64,000 nucleotides of DNA from Verticillium longisporum (Eukaryota; Ascomycota; Sordariomycetes; Glomerellales; Plectosphaerellaceae), in the NCBI GenBank assembly GCA_019188255.1, contig JAETXT010000002.1, positions 1,488,001-1,552,000 on the forward strand, read 5' to 3'. This document shows positions 40,838 through 50,701 of this stretch, in pieces. The translations under genes and the position numbers were made by a program. Position 1 is the first letter of the stretch; every line of letters begins with the position of its first letter. The notes beneath the pieces were generated by a model that saw only the letters and a program-made list of their open reading frames with translations, was not told the DNA's origin and ran no database searches.

Positions 40838-42557
40838 GCACGTTAGGCTGCTACCCTATTCACAATCCGATATTCAAGCACACAATGTAGAGTTGTCAAT
40901 AAATGAACAAAAATACACGAGCAAAGAAGCATACATCACACGCTGGCAGCAGATAAACCTCGGACACGCCGAAAACATGAGACCACACACAGTCAAAGAG
41001 CGCTGTTGCAAAGTGGCATGCCGGTAGGGCGCGGGGCGCCAAGACGTCCAAGGGCACTTCTGAACAGCCACTGACATAAGTATTCGCCTAATTTTGGGGG
41101 CTGCTGCTGTTGTTGATCGTCACTCGGTGCCCAGTAATTGGATGTGCCGCCTACCTGATTTTTGAATGTCCACTTCTCCGGACGCGGGACTGTTCCGTCC
41201 ATGCCTGATCGTCAAGCATTGGCCACTCTTCATTTTCCGTACCACATTACTGCATGCGCCGCCGCCGCCGCCATGTATTCGTGTCTGCCGGACAGCCCAG
41301 ATGGCTTTCGGAGGCTCGATTTGGGGCTATTTGAGCGATGGAGTGGCACTGAGTGAGCAGTAGGCCCTGGCGGGTGGCGCCAAGGCGCCGATGTCAGCCG
41401 CTGTGATGGCGGCCCCGCTTACCCCAGGTTGACGTCATGGTGGTTGGGGAAAGGACGAAGGAGGTGGGGGGAAACAGTGAGGAAGGAAGCTTCGAGGCTA
41501 CCTCTTCAAGTGCCTCCTTCACTACCTACCTAAGGTACCTTGCCTTACGGTACCTAGGTAGGCACCTAAGGAAGTACTGTGCTCCCAAGACGGCAGTGCC
41601 ATCATCTGGATTATTGAGCAATGGAATCTGCAGGTGCCCAAGCCACCAGTGTCGGTTCTACTCCGGCCACCAATGCGCCTCCGTCTTTGTAGTGTGGGGG
41701 CAGCTTCGTTTCGTTCGCCGCTCTCCCAGTTCAAGGGTTGGCGGATCTGGTGCAACTGCTACCACGTGCCCGGCCGTTTGCTTCATCGGTCATATGGGAG
41801 GCACCGCCTGGCACCAGATAGTCGGTGACTGGAATTGGGACTCGGGGGATGATGGCTTGACTGGGGGAACCTGAATCGATTGTTCGTACATCGGCTCCCC
41901 ATGAAAAAGGCCGTCTGCTCAGAATGACAGGTCGAATGGGTTCAATGGGTCCGTCCCGAACTCAACAACTGAGCATCCACCCCCCGGACCAGGCTCGGTC
42001 ACCGGCAGAACCGGTCGACGCGCATCGTCTTCCCCGCCACGTCCCTCCCCTGCCCTGACCCTCTCGGACCTAGCAGGTTTTCCAGGTTGGCACCTTCTGC
42101 AGTTCTCCCTGTCGGTGATGATGATGACCTCGTGGCTCCTGGTTGGCGCAAGCTCATGCGACCTAGCACACGCACCGTTCCTGCTCCTAGCCGAACACCA
42201 AGGCACTTGTTAAGTAGGTAGCAGCACCGACCCAGGATGAACCACTGACGGGCCAGACGGACAAAGGCTGACGGCGCCAAGTGGCCCGGCGATCTTCTCC
42301 CTCTCCGACGAGGGAGCTCGCCAGAGCTCTTTGGCATCTTTTTCTTCTCTCTGCTTGCGCCTGCCGCTTGTGCTGCTGCGGTCGATGCTACCTACTTAAC
42401 ATGCATCGGCTGCTCAGGCAGTGACCTCCATCTCCTTCTTCAGCCCTTTCCCAATCCCCCCCTCTCTGCCACTCTCCCCTCCCGCTCCTCTTATTATTTT
42501 TCCTATACCGTGCGCACGCAATCTGTGCTGCAAGTTTGGGCATCGTGCTCGTCGACC
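40838..42557. other. Intergenic region
   Basis: About 1.7 kb between threonine aldolase and trehalase, both on the plus strand. It contains a TACCTAGGTA copy at 41551-41560 inside a GGTACC-rich block (41520-41575). The stretch 42380-42550 is CT-rich leader-like sequence. No gene found. Confidence 0.5.
41551..41560. repeat. TACCTAGGTA palindrome
   Basis: Perfect copy of the 10-base palindrome, flanked by GGTACC and CTACCTACCT words. Confidence 0.75.
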
Positions 42558-44720
42558 ATGACGCTTCTCTCCAAGTCGGTGGTGGCGCTGGCCGCCGCGG
42601 CCCCTCTGGCCAGAGCCCAGCTCTTCCGCAATGGCTCTGTCATTGCCCCCTGCGACTCGGCCATCTACTGCCACGGCGAAATCCTGAGCCAGATCCAGCT
42701 CGCTCGCCCCTTCGAAGACTCCAAGACGTTTGTTGACATGTGAGCCTCCTCCCCGTTACGCCTGAGCTGGAGGACCGTAGACTGACCGTCGCAGGCCCGC
42801 TAAGAGGTCCCTGGAGCAGATCCAGGAGGCATTCGACGAACTGGAGAAACCGTTGACTAACAACACGGCATTGAACGACTTCCTCGCGGCCAACTTTGCC
42901 CTGGCTGGCGGCGAACTGTCTGAGGTGGATGACCTTGAGACGGACGCCCAGTTCCTCGACAACATCAATGACACTGTCATCCGCGAATTCACTGAGAGGG
43001 TCATCGAGATCTGGCCCGATCTGACCCGTTCCTACACTGGCGCCGGCAGCAACTGCACCGACTGCCCCAACAGCTTTATCCCTATCAATCGTACTTTCGT
43101 CGTTGCTGGAGGCCGCTTCCGTGAGCCCTACTACTGGGACTCGTTCTGGATTCTCGAGGGTCTGCTGCGTACGGGCGGCAGCTTCATTGAAGTCTCCCGC
43201 AACCAGATCGAAAACTTTCTCGACCTCGTCGACCAGTATGGCTTTGTCATGAACGGCGCCAGAAGGTACTACCTCAACCGCTCACAGCCGCCTCTGCTCT
43301 CGCAGATGGTACGTCTCTACGTCGATCACACCAACGATACCGACATCCTTGGCCGGGCACTGCCGCTGCTCATCAAGGAACATGAGTGGTGGACTGTCAA
43401 CCGCACTGTTGAGGTGTCCAAGGACGATCGGACTTACCAACTCAACTTGTATGTCTGCCAACGTTCTTCATGATCAATGGCCGAATTCGCTGACATGAGT
43501 GACCTAGGTACAACGTGTCTAACACGCAACCCCGTCCCGAGTCCTACTACGAAGACTACACCACCGCATCCAACAGCTCCTATTACGCCGAGTCTGGCAT
43601 TATCTACCCCGAGACCAGGGAGCTGAACGTCACTGAAAAGGCCATTCTCTATGCCTACCTCGCCTCGGGTGCCGTGAGCGGCTGGGTCTACACCTCGTGA
43701 TGGTTGTCCAAGCCTAACGACGCTGTTCGCCATGTTTATTTCCCGCTTAGGTCGCTCAACATTGTGAACATTGTCCCCGTCGAGCTCAACTCGATTCTCT
43801 ATTGGAACGAGGTCACCATTGCTGGCTACCTCAACCAGACCGGCAATGAAACGCAGGCTGCAGAGTGGACCGAGCTGGCTGCCAACCGCAGTGAGGCTAT
43901 GTACAACCTCATGTGGAATGACACGCTGTCTGGTTACTTCGACTACAACCTCACGTCTGGAGCCCAGGACACGTTTGTCCCTGCGGATGACGACACGACC
44001 GAAGTTGAAGCCGCTGGCGCCCCGGAAGGCCAGCAGGTATATTTCTCCGTGGCACAGTTCTACCCCTTCTGGACTGGCGCCGCGCCCGCCCATATCAAGA
44101 ACAACCCGCTCGCTGTGAAGACGGCGTTTGAGCGGGTCGCCACGTACCTCGATACCAAGGACGGCGGCATTCCGGCGACGAACCTGCAAACTGGGGAGCA
44201 ATGGGACCAGCCTAGTGTTTGGCCTCCTCTGATGCACATCCTTATGGAGGGGCTTCGCAACACGCCGGCCACCTTTGGCGAGTCGGATCCTCACTACATG
44301 GAGGTGCAGGGCCTGGCCCTGCGTTTGGGCCAGCGCTACCTGGACTCGACCTTCTGCACGTGGTACGCCACGGGAGGCTCGACGAGCGACACGCCCCAGC
44401 TGGAGGGATTCGATGAGCGCGAGGTTGGCATCATGTTCGAGAAGTACTCGGACAACTCGACCAACCAGGCTGGTGGCGGTGGCGAGTACGAGGTTGTCGA
44501 AGGTTTTGGCTGGACCAACGGTGTGCTGCTGTGGGTCGTCGATACCTTTGGCAACAATCTCACTCGCCCCGACTGCGGTGACATTGAGGCCGCCAATGTT
44601 CAGCCGTCGAAGCGCAGCGCCGTTGAGCTCCACCGTCGCGATGCTGCCTGGACCAAGAAGTTTGGTAGTCGTAGTGCGAAGGGCAAGGCGAAGCGGTTTG
44701 CCAAGTTGGGGGGGTATTAA
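42558..44720 (+). CDS. Secreted GH37 trehalase with damaged active-site segment
   Basis: Hydrolyses trehalose to glucose. Exons 42558-42739, 42795-43448 and 43508-44720 give 682 codons. Signal peptide LLSKSVVALAAAAPLARA with many N-glycosylation sites, so a secreted or vacuolar enzyme rather than the regulated cytosolic neutral form. GH37 signatures are GGRFREPYYWDSFW, PPLLSQM, PRPESYYED, QWDQPSVWPP, EKY (catalytic Glu region) and GGGGEY. At 43674-43700 the conserved (E)SGWDxxxRW motif is broken. The Glu and the catalytic Asp (Asp312 of E. coli TreA) read Val at codons 335 and 339, and the Arg is TGA (codon 343, one base from CGA). The frame continues normally (FPLRSLNIVNIVPVELNS). This is either a cluster of consensus errors or a recent inactivation. 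Confidence 0.92.
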
Positions 44721-45525
44721 TGGTGGACGGTTGAGGGTTAGTACAGGGTTTGTGTGTACGTGAGGAGGACGAATGTTTTCTTGGATAAAGCAATAATGCC
44801 ATGATGAAGATTTTATACCCCAAAATGATCAGTCTGGCAGTGGTATGTTTGACTCTTCTTGCAGGCCTGCCGCTCTCGCAGGAAAGCTTGAGGCCGGCCC
44901 CTTGGTTGTCAGGGCCCCAGTCAGGGAGCGCCCCCTTTACCCTCTTTCCGCGTACTCGAGCCAAGGTAGTTGGTGTCGACAGTCGGCCGCGAACCCGACT
45001 TGTTCCTCGAGCTTCATTTCATCTTCATGATCTCGCCCATGGCTCCATCCTCGACTTGTCGATGCTTTGCCAAGCCCCATTCTTCCATGGATTCGCTCTT
45101 GCATCGGAACCAGACCATTTCGTGGAGTGTAGGGTCAAGGCGATTCAGAAAGACGTGGAGCTGGGGTGTCTTGCCCAACACCCAGCAAGATGTTTGGAAA
45201 ACGGCGCTCGCTGTCTCCGACATATCACGCATGTGCACCGATATTCAGGATTTTTTCTTATACAATGTAGCGCCTTCCCATGTGAGATGCAGCGCGCCTG
45301 GCCTGAGTCGACCCTCGTGTACCTACCTAGGTACCTACATCTGCGCCTGCATGTCACTGAACTTGGCCAGGACAGCAGTCTGCATGCCGCCGGCATGTTC
45401 ATGTCCACCCGTCCAGGTGGATTCCGGGTAAGTCGATGTCAGCTCGTCATGATCGTCCTCTGTAGACAAGATATATTGACGTGTGACCTGTCTCTGACCG
45501 TCGACAATAGTACGCCAACCTTTGG
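44721..45525. other. Intergenic region upstream of retroelement fragment
   Basis: About 800 bases. A long open frame (44801-45649) crosses it but only its last part matches anything, namely the retroelement fragment. A TACCTAGGTA copy lies at 45324-45333. No gene or long terminal repeat could be identified. Confidence 0.4.
45324..45333. repeat. TACCTAGGTA palindrome
   Basis: Perfect copy in the context GTACCTACCTAGGTACCTAC, about 200 bases left of the retroelement fragment. Confidence 0.75.
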
Positions 45526-46055
45526 GGACGTCCGGGAGATTGAAGCCTACGACAAGAAGCACCGACCAATACACTTCGACATCGGCGATAGAGTATTCCT
45601 CAGACTGAACGAAGGATACAAGCTTCCGGGCAAGCCGCCAAGAAAATAGAGTCAGCAACGAGTAGGACCCTTCACGGTCCTGGAAAAGAAGGGCTCCCTA
45701 GCATATAAGCTACAATTCCCAGCGAAATAGAGAGTACATAACGTAATATTAGTGAAACAACTCGTCCCCTGTCCTCCGGAGGACGACCCGTGGGCACGAT
45801 AGGCGACCACGACTAAACCCGTAGTATCTGAGGACGACGGTGACTAGTATGAAGTCGACAGACTGCTAGATAGACGCACAAGATAGCTATCTGGACGGCT
45901 ACGGTTATAATACCTCGTAAAATAGAAGGACTGGGGATATGAGTTCAACGAATGGATATATTGCGCGGATATACTGTATACAGCGAACGATTTACTATAT
46001 AAGTACGAGGCTAAACATCCAATAATAGACGCAGAGATCCGGAAGTCTAGTTAGG
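45526..46055 (+). mobile_element. RIP-like mutated Ty3/gypsy (chromovirus) pol fragment
   Basis: One continuous frame of about 175 codons, with no indel but seven in-frame stops (six TAG, one TAA), matches the end of a fungal Ty3/gypsy polyprotein. First comes the integrase C-terminus (YDKKHRPIHFDIGDRVFLRL, then VGPFTVLEKKGSLAYKL), then a linker, then an integrase-fused chromodomain (YEVDRLLDRR, YLVK-stop-KDWGYEFNEW). The stop in YLVK*KDW sits where chromodomains have an aromatic-cage Trp (TGG to TAG). All seven stops can arise from CAG, CAA or TGG by C-to-T or G-to-A changes, and the segment is AT-richer than its surroundings. This is the signature of repeat-induced point mutation. No LTR, reverse transcriptase or RNase H part lies nearby, so it is an isolated, dead remnant. 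Confidence 0.85.
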
Positions 46056-46412
46056 GCTAACTAGAGACGACAATAGTCAGCCAAATTCCGAGGACCAACA
46101 TCAAGGTCGCGATTTGACGAGGCGGCTAGGCAGCAATTTTGGAAGGCATTAGAAGGAAAGGAAAGAGCTTCGTTCATAGGTAGGTAGGTCAGGCCCCTAG
46201 GAGCACCAAGCCCCACTAATCCCAACCTGGACATGGCGCTGCCTACCGCAAATCCCAGACCCCCGATTGAAGATCTCAAGCCCCTACAAACCACCTGCAA
46301 ATTGTCCGCCACCAAGCACATTGCGCTCGCGATCCCTCTCACGGACCCAAAGACCTACGCATGCACCAAACACAAGCACACCTCACCTGATTGACTAAAC
46401 GACGAACATAAA
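46056..46412. other. Intergenic region right of the retroelement fragment
   Basis: About 350 bases with no gene. GGTAGGTAGG words occur near 46175. I could not find the retroelement boundary or a target-site duplication. Confidence 0.4.
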
Positions 46413-46771
46413 ATGCATCCCCATTTGCACACAAAAGACAACATTGGTAAGCCCCCCACGGCAGCCCCAGCCCCAGCCCCAGCCCCTGCCCCCCAAAAAG
46501 GCCGGCCAACCCGCCCGTCCCTCGTCCCACCGCTGACCGATCCGGGCCACCAGAGTGCGAGGACGTCATGAACGCCCTCGACGAGTGCCACGCGCGCGGC
46601 TTCCTTTACAAGTCCCTCGGCAACTGCAACACGGCCAAGCAGCACGTCAGCGACTGCCTCAAGGTGGCGCGCATGAAGCGCCTCGATGCCAACCGCGCGG
46701 CGGGCAAGGCGAAGCGGGACGAGAAGGCGCGCAAGATTGCCGAGATCAACAAGGAGCTGGGCCTCGACTAG
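46413..46771 (+). CDS. cmc2: Cmc2-like twin CX9C mitochondrial protein
   Basis: Cytochrome c oxidase assembly factor of the intermembrane space, imported by Mia40. Exons 46413-46446 and 46554-46771, 83 residues. The N-terminus MHPHLHTKDNIECEDVM is exactly the Cmc2 type and requires the splice. Two CX9C motifs follow (C-EDVMNALDE-C and C-NTAKQHVSD-C), then a basic helix (KAKRDEKARKIAEINKEL). The intron is C-rich with a GTAAG donor and CCAG acceptor. The frame is intact. Without the first exon one of the four cysteines is lost, so ORF-only annotation would misread the protein. Confidence 0.93.
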
Positions 46772-47114
46772 AGACACAGAGAAGAGTCTCTGTCGGCCTT
46801 TGTCCAGATGATGGGAGGGGGCTGGGACTACTTGTGGGAAACTCGATTGCCGTCAACATGGAAAGGGGGGGAAGTGGTGGTACGATTATTGTAACAGTAT
46901 CGCGGGCCGGCATGCGCATCCTGTACATCACGGGGTTTGGGAATCTGACAACCAAAAAAAGCATGGGGGAAAACGGGGGCGTTTTCATGGTTTGTAGACA
47001 TGTGTATATGTTTTTATCACACGAATCTCGACTCGTTGCTATCTCGAAACGAAACAAAAAATACCCAGATCTCTCTCGTCCTGGACACACAGACCGTCAC
47101 TCGTTCGAGACAGT
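46772..47114. other. Intergenic region between convergent genes
   Basis: About 340 bases separating the stops of cmc2 and the TMEM14 gene; presumed 3' UTRs only. Confidence 0.45.
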
Positions 47115-47600
47115 TCAGGCGCCGCGGCGGAAGGCGTCGCCAAACGTGAAGAGGCCGAACAGGGAGAGCACACTGAGGAGGATGGGCACCGCCTTGCGCA
47201 GACGGATGGCGCGGGGATGGCGGAGCCGCCGAGGACGGCGGAGGCGAGAAGGCTGAGCTCGACGCCGTAAGACTCGCGGCCCTGGATGCGGTACCCACCG
47301 AGACCGTCTGATCATGGTCAGTTTGGTATGCTTCAAGAAGCCGCAGCAGCAGCTCTTTTTGAACGAATACAAGGCAAGCGGATAGCGCGGAGGGAGGAGG
47401 GACACTCACACAGCAGACCGACGGTGACACCGGCGACAATCGAGGGCACGGAACGGGTCTTTACGTAACCCATGATGCCGCCGCCCGCCGTGAGGGCGCC
47501 CAGGACGAAGGAGGGGGTTGAGAGTTCTCGTGTCGCGGCCTGGCTGTGTCAGTAGGGTGCTCTCATCATACGTGTTCAATGGCGGGGCAGAGCAAACCAT
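47115..47600 (-). CDS. TMEM14 family (UPF0136) small membrane protein
   Basis: Three exons: 47600-47598 (only the ATG), 47539-47410 and 47307-47115. The reconstructed protein is about 108 residues, starting MAATRELSTPSFVLGALTAGGGIMGY. The Gly/Ala-rich helices FVLGALTAGGGIMGY, VPSIVAGVTVGLLYGLGGY and AVPILLSVLSLFGLFTFG are typical of TMEM14; members sit in mitochondrial or ER membranes and some act in fatty-acid or porphyrin transport. The first splice uses a rare GTTTGC donor and a CTGAC branch site and is the least certain part. One base is missing in the G run at 47213-47216 (plus strand). The frame leaves and re-enters the family sequence around GGSAIP-RAIRLRKAVP. Divergent from ost2. Confidence 0.82.
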
Positions 47601-47779
47601 TGTGAAAAGCGATTTGTATGCTCGATGGCGTGGTCAGCGGAGGGGGGAAAAGGTGAATGAGAAGGTTTAATCAAGTGGTGTTGTGGGTGGGATTCAAGCT
47701 TTGGAATGAGAGGGGGGGAGTAGATTTCAAGTTCCGCTGGTGCTCGGGACTTGGTGAAGCTCTGCTGCTTCTGGTGACA

Positions 47780-47815
<36 letters not shown>

Positions 47816-48154
47816 TGGAGCGTGTCCCTTGACCAATGGAGCTGGAATACATGATGTAATGCTGACCTGACTAATGCGTGCACGTTTACAGTAGGTACCC
47901 CGGATTCCACCAGCACCCTGTCCCTCGTGTGGCTGGACCTCTGTGGCGCCCAGCGGGACAGGTGGCTCGAATGCTGTCGTGTCCGCTACTGCTATGGGGG
48001 TGTGAGCTTGGTGGACTGTACGTACTGCCTGCAACCTCCCCCACCTGTAGTCAACAGCACCCCAAAGCTCCTCGACACCAGTCCGCCGGCATTCTCGACT
48101 CCCATCATTCTCTCTTCAGCAAGCAACTCAGCCTCATCCGATCACATCGCTCCA
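47601..48154. promoter_or_regulatory. Divergent promoter region, TMEM14 gene / ost2
   Basis: About 550 bases between two divergent membrane-protein genes. It contains an imperfect CTG/TTG trinucleotide repeat (47781-47815) and no gene. Confidence 0.45.
47781..47815. repeat. CTG/TTG trinucleotide microsatellite
   Basis: Roughly twelve units of GCT/GTT on the plus strand, non-coding, upstream of the TMEM14 gene. Confidence 0.85.
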
Positions 48155-48821
48155 ATGGCGCCCAAGAAAGCCGCTCAGGTGCCCCCGCCGCCGCCGTCGC
48201 CCCCGCAGGCCCGACCGTCGCCGCCATCCCCGGCACCATGACCTCCCAGCCCAAGGCTGCCTCCTCCAAGGCCGCCAGCGCCAGCGGCAACGCCGACTGG
48301 ACCCAGGCCGTCAACCAGCTCCTCGACCACTACCAGAAGAAGACGCCGCAGCGCACCAAGCTCATTGACGTCTTCCTCGCCTTCCTCGTCGTGCTCGGCG
48401 GCGTGCAGTTTGTCTACTGCGTGCTCGGCGGCGGATTCGTACGTGCTTTGCTCTCGGGACAAGGGGAGGCGCGCGAGAAGGAACGAACATGTGGCTGACT
48501 CTTTTTCTTTTCTTTCTCTCTGTGCAGCCTTTCAATGCCTTCCTTTCAGGTTTCTGTGCTACTGTTGGACAATTCGTCCTGACTGGTGAGTCGTCACGTT
48601 CGGGCAACGATGGCGGGCGACGTACTAATCCTGTCGGCAGTCTCCCTGCGCATGCAGACGACCGAGGCGAACAAGGCCGACTTTCCTTCCGTGTCTCCAG
48701 AGAGGTAGGAATGCTCATGCCAGGTGGTACGACCATTGACTGACGTGGATCCAGATCTTTTGCCGACTTTGTCATTGGCAGTTTGATCCTACACTTCTTC
48801 GTCTACAACCTGATCAACTAG
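48155..48821 (+). CDS. ost2: Oligosaccharyltransferase subunit Ost2/DAD1
   Basis: Small ER-membrane subunit of the complex that N-glycosylates nascent proteins. Exons up to 48438, then 48528-48585, 48641-48704 and 48755-48821, all in phase. Family landmarks are TPQRTKLIDVFLAFLVVLGGVQFVYC, PFNAFLSGFCATVGQFVLT, SLRMQTTEANKADFPSVSPERSFADF and the C-terminal LILHFFVYNLIN. The start MAPKKAAQ at 48155 is typical of fungal Ost2, but its frame joins the Ala/Pro-rich PAAAVAPAGPTVAA only if one base is missing near 48179. That gives about 157 residues. Alternatively translation starts at the in-frame Met at 48238 (129 residues). I prefer the first because the Ala/Pro stretch is in the same frame as the domain. 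Confidence 0.92.
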
Positions 48822-49123
48822 ACGAGGCGCAACCCGCATGGTGGCAGAGACATTTGCGTTTCGGATACAAAATACATGCTCAATGGAGGGCACGGGTCGA
48901 TCAAGAGATCTGAACACGTGCTTGCGGGCATGAGGCCCGGCAGTCAGTCGACAGGCCATTGCTTCACCAGATCCAGAGGAGAAGCCAGGTGGCAGGCGTG
49001 GCAGATGGACACGGAAGCGCCATACTGTATGATACTGAAGCCAACAACAAAAGTAGCGTCGACTAGAGCAGAGAACGCATAGAGAACCTCAATGGGAATC
49101 ATGAGACATGGCTTGATTCGATC
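48822..49123. other. Short intergenic region between convergent genes
   Basis: About 300 bases between the stops of ost2 and the GRASP gene. Nothing seen beyond presumed 3' UTRs. Confidence 0.4.
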
Positions 49124-50270
49124 CTACAAACATTCGCTAACTCCATTCCCCTCACTCCTTGGGCGGCTCTGTAGAAGCCGCTCGCGCGGCGGCGGCGGCG
49201 CGCCTGCTTTGGGTGGTGGCGCCACGGTGCCGGAGCTCTTTGGCGCATGGTCCAGCGCCCGACTCTTCTCCTCGCCCTCCTTGAAGTAGTCGTCCATCAG
49301 CGCGTTCGGGCCGTGGCCGTGCCTCTCCTTCTTCTTGGACCGCGTGGGCACACCGACGGGCGGCGCCGCGCTGACGAGCTGCGCTGGCACGAGCAGATCG
49401 TCCGACGGCGTTTCCGTGCGGGAGACGAACCCCTCGGACCCGTCTGCCGGCGGGCCACCGGCTCCCGCCTGCTGCTGCTGCTGCTGCTGCCGCGGCGCCC
49501 CGTACGCCGCCGACGGGTCCTTCTCCATGTCGAACAGCATCTCGCCCGGCGCCGAGACGGGCTCGTTCAGCGGCGCGGGCAGGCGGTGCAGCGCGCCGTA
49601 CCCGAGCACGCAGCCCAGGGCGCCCTCGCCGCCCCACTCGCGGCTCGGCTGGATGGTGACCTCGCGCGTGACATTGTACTCGTTGTTGTAGACGTACAGC
49701 CGCAGCGGCCGGCCGATAAAGTCGTCGACGAGCTCGCTGAGGCCGCTCTCGCCGTGCAGCGCCCCCTCGGGGCTCGCGAGGATGTAGTCGCTGTAGGGCA
49801 GGAGGCCGGCCAGGTCGGCGGGCGAGTTGGCGGCGACGTCGAGGACGTGCCAGATGTTGGCGACGACGGCGAGCGCCGTCCACTGCAGGCTGGGGCGGGG
49901 GGAGCCCGAGTCGGCGGGGACGGGGATGTGGAGCTCGCGCGTGCGCTGGCCCTTGGCGCTCCAGAGGGCGAGGGACACGGAGCCGCCGGCGCAGTTGCGG
50001 ACTTCTTGCGCAAAGAGGGCGGCGTTGGGGCTATCCTGTGCGGGCCGGGGGTCAGTGATGAGTGAGCAAGGGAGAGTGAGGTGAGCAAGAGAGGGGTGGA
50101 CGAACGAGGGGCCTGCCGTTGATGCCAATGATGAAATCGAACCACGGCTCGACGGAGAGCTCTAGATTTGTGTTTCGCAGGACCTGGAAGCCAAAGGAAC
50201 CCCCGCGACTTTGTTGTGTGGGCTGCTCTCCGTCCAAGCGGGACATGAAGCGGTTGAGGGCGCTGAACAT
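49124..50270 (-). CDS. grh1: GRASP-type Golgi stacking/secretion protein (Grh1)
   Basis: Peripheral Golgi/ER-exit-site protein with two PDZ-like domains, used in COPII traffic and unconventional secretion. Exons 50270-50106 and 50035-49124 give 358 residues. PDZ1 is residues about 20-115 (GFQVLRNTNLELSVEPWFDFIIGING, then FAQEVRNCAGGSVSLALWS). PDZ2 is about 120-205 (WHVLDVAANSPADLAGLLPYSDYILA, REVTIQPSREWGGEGALGCVLGYG). A variable Pro/Gln-rich tail follows, with seven Gln encoded by a CAG run (49469-49490). The N-terminus MFSALNRFMSRL lacks the Gly2 myristoylation site of animal GRASPs but could form an amphipathic helix, as in yeast Grh1. The donor GTTCGT of the single intron is slightly unusual. 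It is head to head with tgs1. Confidence 0.92.
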
Positions 50271-50701
50271 GGTGCCAAGTGGTGGCGGTGCGATGGCTGA
50301 CTGTTTGCGTTCTTGTGGTTGGGGAGACTGTAAGGGTGTATGTTCGTGTTCATGCGTCTCTGAATCGGCCTGGCTGTCGTCGTCGAGGGTAAGGTAGGCG
50401 TGGTTAAGCGGCGGTGATGGATATGGCAGGTTGGCGTGGGGAAAGGGTCCCTGAGCTTCGATCCAGCTTCGCGCAAGCTGTCATTCACGCATCGCAGCCT
50501 TGCAGCTGGTCCAAGCTCCGGGCGTTGACGCTAACGATTTCGATGTGGGGCGTCTTTTCCATCCTTCAGCCTTCCATCTTGTAAACTCATCTGACAATCT
50601 TCTTTTTACCACGCTCAGTCTCGCCATAGAGACGTGCTCATCAGTCTGTCAACCGACATGTGACGAAGACGCACAGACAGGCTCAACAGTGACGAGGCAA
50701 C
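50271..50701. promoter_or_regulatory. Divergent promoter region, grh1 / tgs1
   Basis: About 430 bases between divergent starts, so promoters must be compact or shared. No specific element identified. Confidence 0.45.

Noticed and set aside
43434..44633. 399-codon minus-strand open frame
   Set aside because: Antisense of the trehalase gene, no recognisable protein features.
44801..45649. 282-codon plus-strand ORF that might look like a secreted protein
   Set aside because: Only its last 40 codons match anything (the retroelement fragment); the rest lacks codon bias and conserved features.
49247..50065. 272-codon plus-strand frame with Arg/Val-rich composition
   Set aside because: Antisense of the GRASP gene.
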